From positions 1 to 10,595 of the forward strand of contig JABMPO010000114.1 in assembly GCA_013203015.1 (NCBI GenBank): a stretch of DNA of 10,595 bases. Reading direction: 5' to 3'. Positions 6,670-10,595 of the stretch are shown one piece after another. Under the pieces are notes generated by a model. That model was not told the origin of the DNA. It did no database searches and saw only the letters and a list, made by a program, of their open reading frames with translations. How positions within the stretch are numbered: position 1 is the stretch's first letter; each line of letters begins with the position of its first letter. The DNA comes from Fidelibacterota bacterium (GTDB lineage Bacteria; Fidelibacterota; Marinisomatia; Marinisomatales; TCS56). The position numbers were made by a program, and so were the translations under genes.

Positions 6670-7374
6670 CTATTGGCGCCACCCTAATACCGCATATATC
6701 CGACCCGCATTAACTCCATCACGGCGGTAGGAATGAAATAGCACGGGGTTAGAAAAAGTGTCCAGTTGAGTATTAAATAATTTATCAGGAGAAATCCCGC
6801 AGTTTTGCAATGCCCGGCAAGTAAAACGAGGCAGATCAAAATATGAACGATCAGCAGTACCAGTCTGCAGAAACCGATTTGGAAAATGTGCGGCGACCTC
6901 AGGTCCAATTTCAAAATTTTCCTGGAGAATGCAAGGACCAATCAATACTGTAATATCTGATGGATTACTACCTATATTTTTCATTTTCGCTATCGCGTTA
7001 GGCACGATACCCGCCGCTGCCCCGCGCCAGCCAACATGTATCAATCCCAGATTATTCTGTACCGAATCAATTAGGTACAATGGGATGCAGTCAGCCACCT
7101 GTAGGGATAATACAATGTCTGGTGAGCCGGTCACCAGACCGTCGCATTTTTTATATACGCCAGGCTGATCAACAATTTTTACTGTATTAGAATGGATCTG
7201 ATTGGGAATTGAAAGCCTGTCAGCTGTAAACCCCAATACTTTCGCCAGACTGTTCCGATTCAACTCACGATTTCGGGAGCGCACCGAAATTGCCGCAGTA
7301 ATCCCGGCGACTTTCATTTCAGCAGAAAAATCTAAATAACGTGGATTGCTGCAGGTATTTTTTTTAGCTGACAA
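6670..7374 (-). CDS. pgeF: Peptidoglycan editing factor PgeF (YfiH/laccase-like)
   Basis: Cytoplasmic protein of the YfiH/DUF152 family. In E. coli PgeF prevents wrongly built UDP-MurNAc-L-Ser precursors from entering the wall; other members have purine nucleoside or polyphenol activities, so the exact reaction is uncertain. The metal-site residues are present: His61 in NQIHSNTV, Cys96 in VADCIPLYL and His113 in IHVGWRGAAAG, with spacings usual for the family. IGPCI (145-149) and FHSYRRDG (213-220) are also conserved features. At 234 residues it is slightly short: the segment after the first strand (SVRSRNRELNRN) lacks the NLG...D loop of longer homologues. The start is uncertain. TTG at 7374 lies 7 bases after the previous stop without a Shine-Dalgarno; ATG 7317-7315 (residue 20) is the alternative, giving a protein starting MKVAGITAAIS. 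Confidence 0.9.
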   Translation of the reverse strand: MSAKKNTCSNPRYLDFSAEMKVAGITAAISVRSRNRELNRNSLAKVLGFTADRLSIPNQIHSNTVKIVDQPGVYKKCDGLVTGSPDIVLSLQVADCIPLYLIDSVQNNLGLIHVGWRGAAAGIVPNAIAKMKNIGSNPSDITVLIGPCILQENFEIGPEVAAHFPNRFLQTGTADRSYFDLPRFTCRALQNCGISPDKLFNTQLDTFSNPVLFHSYRRDGVNAGRIYAVLGWRQ

Positions 7375-7381
7375 ATCAGAA

Positions 7382-9280
7382 TTATGGAATAGCAGGAAAA
7401 TTGACTATTATTGAATCACAATTAAAATATCCCAGATCGATCAACTCATGATTCCTGTACTCAAGCACCCGCAATGCAGTATTAATATTTTTAGAATTGG
7501 TATTGAAACTAATAATCTGGGTCAATCCGCGGAATCGATCTAAACCGGCCAATTTATCTTTGGCGCTCAATCTTGATTCAAGCTTGGTACCCGCCAGTTC
7601 CGCCAGAAGCATTCCACTGTCAAATCCATGATAAAAATACTTCAGATCAACATTTTCGTCCAGTGCTGGCAAGGAAATACTGGAAAAATCCACTGGTGCG
7701 AAATAATTGGAAATATAAACCATTCCGTTAATATGGGGTCCAACAATTTCCTGAGTAAGCACCTCTAGATCAAGCCAGTTCTCATTCCCAATTAATTGAG
7801 TATTCAAATTGTATGATGGAAACTGGGTTCCCAGATATTGAATATGCCCGGGGTGAATCGGTATATACAAACCTTGAATAGTTTCCAGAACAATTTTTGC
7901 AGAATCTGATCTCGATAATGGTTTTTCATCCGATTCCGGAATATCAAAGAATATATCTTCCGATATATCAAACATTGCATCCAGACTGTCGATTTCCATG
8001 CCTAAATATTGATCATATTCACTCGATTCCTGCAAACTGAACGCGATTTTCCTTAATGACATAAATTGCCGGCGTAGATTTTCCGGAATACCGGAATACC
8101 ATTCCACTGCAACAACTGTTTTTCCAAGCGCATCGACCTCAGTCATGAAGGCATCAGCCAGCGAATGACCAAATTCATCGAACGGTGCAATAACCGCTAA
8201 GCTATCCAAATCAAGTTCACCAGCCAGATAACGGCCAGCGAGCCTGCCACGCATAGTCAGTGTTGAATTCATCTGAAATATAAAATCACCAATTTCTGTG
8301 AGATTATCCTCAGAACTTTCCGGTAATAGTATAGGAATCGTCATTTCCTGGGCTGCCGTAGAAGCTATGATTGAATTGGTACTGGTAAGGGGACCAATTA
8401 TCAATTTGATATTAGGATTATTCACGCAATGGCGAACTGCCAGTAAGGATTCTACCGCATCGCTATTATTATTAAATATTGATAAAACAATCATGCTGCT
8501 ATCATTATTAACTCGGTCAACCGCTTGATATAGTCCTTTTAAAAAGGCCTGACCTATTCCTGCTCCATGACCTGTAAGTGGCAGAATTACTCCGATTGCC
8601 AGGGTATTTTGCGCAGGTTTATAAGTTTGTCGAATTAATGTTCTGCTGATTCCAGAATATATTTCAGGCAACAAATCTGAATCGATTTTATACATTTCTG
8701 CGGCAGCTTCATCAGGTTCTCCTATAAGAATTCGAGAAAAAGCTCGTGCCAAAAACAGAATATTTTTATTAACCAGATTACCTTCGGTCATCTCCAATAT
8801 ATTGATATTGCCAATATTCAGACCGAGTGAGACTAATTTGACCAACCTCTCATCTAATAAATCTTGGGTGGCCTTCGTAATTGTTAGGCGTCGAGAATTA
8901 AGGTACATGCCAAAAGCAACATTCGGTAGACCTTCATTAACAAACATATCCCCAAAACAGAGATAAACATCTTTCAAATATGAACTCCGGGGATAACGAT
9001 TGATAAAATCACCACCAACCAACTTTGCATTGGCGATGTTCCCGGCATGATATTCTGATTTCATCAACATCATGACTGAGGCCGTGATCAGTTCGTCTGT
9101 ATCAGATTTAGTCAATTTACGGAAAATACCGGCCGCATTGGTATAACGACCATCGTTGAAACTAGCTACTCCCCGATCAAATGTCTCCTGACTGGTGCGA
9201 CCACCGAGCAATGCAAATTGACCTAGAATGGGATTTATCAGAAAGACTAAAACCAGAATAATATCTGTGATTTTATTCAA
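7382..9280 (-). CDS. Exported TPR/periplasmic-binding-fold protein, LpoA-like
   Basis: Predicted periplasmic protein of 632 residues. A signal peptide (1-20, hydrophobic core IILVLVFLI, likely cut after LG) leads to TPR-like helices (about 30-215, including FNDGRYTNAAGIFRKL). A type I periplasmic-binding fold follows from about 226 (LAIGVILPLTGHGAGIG, then IIGPLTSTNSI and VIAPFDEFGHSLADAF). This two-part layout is that of LpoA, the outer-membrane lipoprotein that activates a penicillin-binding protein, and of amino-acid ABC binding proteins. The neighbours glmS, pgeF and uppP favour a wall role. Unlike LpoA there is no lipobox cysteine. Residues 418-452 hold 13 acidic and no basic residues, interrupting the binding fold. 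The start is a TTG inside the glmS end; an in-frame TGA lies two codons upstream, so no longer start exists, and the signal peptide begins immediately. A ligand-binding sensor is the main alternative role. Confidence 0.75.
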   Translation of the reverse strand: MNKITDIILVLVFLINPILGQFALLGGRTSQETFDRGVASFNDGRYTNAAGIFRKLTKSDTDELITASVMMLMKSEYHAGNIANAKLVGGDFINRYPRSSYLKDVYLCFGDMFVNEGLPNVAFGMYLNSRRLTITKATQDLLDERLVKLVSLGLNIGNINILEMTEGNLVNKNILFLARAFSRILIGEPDEAAAEMYKIDSDLLPEIYSGISRTLIRQTYKPAQNTLAIGVILPLTGHGAGIGQAFLKGLYQAVDRVNNDSSMIVLSIFNNNSDAVESLLAVRHCVNNPNIKLIIGPLTSTNSIIASTAAQEMTIPILLPESSEDNLTEIGDFIFQMNSTLTMRGRLAGRYLAGELDLDSLAVIAPFDEFGHSLADAFMTEVDALGKTVVAVEWYSGIPENLRRQFMSLRKIAFSLQESSEYDQYLGMEIDSLDAMFDISEDIFFDIPESDEKPLSRSDSAKIVLETIQGLYIPIHPGHIQYLGTQFPSYNLNTQLIGNENWLDLEVLTQEIVGPHINGMVYISNYFAPVDFSSISLPALDENVDLKYFYHGFDSGMLLAELAGTKLESRLSAKDKLAGLDRFRGLTQIISFNTNSKNINTALRVLEYRNHELIDLGYFNCDSIIVNFPAIP

Positions 9281-10595
9281 CGGTCACACTCTTTGCCAGA
9301 TTCCGGGGCTGATCGACATTGCAGCCCCTTAATACCGCCAGATGATAGGCCAGAATCTGTAATGGAATTGTTGCCACCAACGGGAAGATTATCGGATGCA
9401 TCTCACCCACTTCAATAACAAAATCAGAAACTTCCTCAATCTCTGGGCAATTTTTGTCAGTAACAATGATCAGTCGACCTTTGCGGGCTTTGACTTCCCG
9501 AATATTTGACATGATTTTATCAAATGTCCGGTCATGAGGTGCGATTACTACTACTGGCATTTTTTCATCAATTAAAGCAATCGGTCCATGTTTCATTTCG
9601 GCGGCTGGATAACCTTCGGCATGGATATAAGATATTTCTTTGCATTTCAATGCACCTTCGAGGGCGATAGGAAAATTTAAGCCCCGACCCAAATATAGAA
9701 AATTATCGGCAGCCATGTTTTTCTGAGCTACTTGTTCGATAACATCAGCATGTTTTAAAGTATTTTTCACTAGCTGATCGATAGAATTCATTGCACTAAC
9801 CAATTCCTGTCCGGCCTGTTTGGAAAAACCCCTTCGACGCCCCAAAAGCAGGGACAGCATCAACAAAACCGTTACCTGGGCTGTGAAAGCTTTAGTCGAA
9901 GCTACGCCGATTTCAGGTCCCGCATGGGTATAAACACCACAATCGGTCTCACGGGCAATTGAACTGCCGACAACATTACAAATTCCCAGGGTAAGTGCGC
10001 CCTGTTCACTGGCTTTTTTAATGGCTGCCAGGGTATCAGCCGTTTCACCGGACTGGCTGATTGCAATTACAATGGTTTCACTATCAATGATTGTTTTTCG
10101 ATAACGGAATTCTGATGCATATTCGATATGAACCGGGATATTGGCAAATCTCTCCAGCAGATATTTCCCGATCTGACCGGCGTGCCAGGATGTACCGCAG
10201 GCAGTAATATAAAACCGTCTCGCGTTTTCAATACGCGGTAAAAAATCGCCGATTCCACCAAGATGGGCAGAGCCTTCAGCCATTAGCAATCGACCGCGCA
10301 TCGTGTCTTTTATAGTCCGTTCCTGGTCATAAATCTCTTTCAGCATGAAATGAGGGAATTTTCCTTTCTCAATTTCCTCGATGCTCAAATCAACCTGAGT
10401 CACATCTTTGGTTACAATGCGATCTTCATGAATGCTACGAACAGTGTATCCAGTTTTGGTAATTGTCACCAATTCGCCTTCGTCAAGATAAATAACATTG
10501 CGGGTATGCTCAACAATCGGCGAAGCGTCACTGGCAATGAGATACTCCCCATCCCCCACTCCCAGCACCAGGGGACTGCCAAATCTTGCGGCAAC
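9273..10595 (-). CDS. glmS: Glucosamine-6-phosphate synthase (5' end off window)
   Basis: Glutamine:fructose-6-phosphate aminotransferase, the first step toward UDP-GlcNAc for peptidoglycan and lipopolysaccharide; cytoplasmic. The visible 440 residues cover the end of the glutaminase domain and both sugar isomerase (SIS) domains; roughly 170 N-terminal residues with the catalytic Cys1 lie beyond base 10595. The frame is open to the edge, reading VAARFGSPLVLGVGDGEYL, a well-known GlmS stretch, so the GTG at 10568 is internal and not a start. Other landmarks are ITACGTSWHAG, AISQSGETADTL, GPEIGVASTKAFTAQ, the second SIS domain LGRGLNFPIALEGALK, EGYPAAEMKHGPIAL, and the nearly invariant C-terminus DQPRNLAKSVTVE. 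The stop TAA (9275-9273) overlaps the start of the LpoA-like gene by 8 bases. No self-cleaving glmS ribozyme can be assessed, because its leader is outside the window. Confidence 0.97.
   Translation of the reverse strand, partial: VAARFGSPLVLGVGDGEYLIASDASPIVEHTRNVIYLDEGELVTITKTGYTVRSIHEDRIVTKDVTQVDLSIEEIEKGKFPHFMLKEIYDQERTIKDTMRGRLLMAEGSAHLGGIGDFLPRIENARRFYITACGTSWHAGQIGKYLLERFANIPVHIEYASEFRYRKTIIDSETIVIAISQSGETADTLAAIKKASEQGALTLGICNVVGSSIARETDCGVYTHAGPEIGVASTKAFTAQVTVLLMLSLLLGRRRGFSKQAGQELVSAMNSIDQLVKNTLKHADVIEQVAQKNMAADNFLYLGRGLNFPIALEGALKCKEISYIHAEGYPAAEMKHGPIALIDEKMPVVVIAPHDRTFDKIMSNIREVKARKGRLIIVTDKNCPEIEEVSDFVIEVGEMHPIIFPLVATIPLQILAYHLAVLRGCNVDQPRNLAKSVTVE

Noticed and set aside
8083..8098. 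Tandem CCGGAATA repeat
   Set aside because: Two copies within coding sequence only, encoding ordinary residues (SGIPEN); too short to be a meaningful repeat.
10566..10568. GTG as the start of glmS
   Set aside because: The frame continues to the window edge with conserved GlmS sequence, so this codon is internal.

Overview
The window comes from a bacterium with two membranes and moderate-to-low GC (estimated by eye near 40%). It carries ten protein genes, all on the minus strand and densely packed, with several overlaps and gaps of 5-80 bases. A lipoprotein with a lipobox, exported periplasmic proteins, an ECF sigma/anti-sigma pair and a TPR plus periplasmic-binding-protein fusion resembling LpoA all suggest a Gram-negative envelope. 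I would guess a lineage of the FCB group or a nearby candidate phylum (for example Marinimicrobia-like). That placement is an impression from gene content and protein style, not something computed.

Read in the direction of transcription (high to low coordinates), the first block concerns the cell wall. It holds the 3' three quarters of glmS (glucosamine-6-phosphate synthase), an exported TPR/periplasmic-binding-fold protein like LpoA, pgeF (peptidoglycan editing factor) and uppP (undecaprenyl-diphosphate phosphatase). The glmS stop overlaps the next start by 8 bases, and pgeF follows 7 bases later. Together these genes cover supply of amino sugar precursor, possible control of a wall synthase, precursor quality control and lipid carrier recycling.

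The second block begins after a 70-base gap with a good Shine-Dalgarno site. It holds a PutP-type sodium/solute symporter, then holA (DNA polymerase III delta subunit) 5 bases downstream, then an ECF sigma factor that overlaps the holA end by 8 bases.

The third block is regulatory: the ECF sigma factor, a single-pass membrane anti-sigma factor without the usual zinc-ligand motif, a membrane-anchored diguanylate cyclase with probable GAF domains, and a small TPR lipoprotein that stops mid-repeat near the window edge. A plausible reading is envelope sensing coupled to c-di-GMP output, but only gene order supports it.

I see no RNA genes, mobile elements, CRISPR arrays, attachment sites or origin. 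No gene-free stretch exceeds 80 bases. The window is mostly ordinary chromosomal housekeeping. The points most worth checking are the uncommon anti-sigma domain, the start-codon hairpin on the cyclase gene, the altered sodium-site motif in the symporter, the non-lipoprotein LpoA-like fusion with an acidic insertion, and the truncated TPR lipoprotein.
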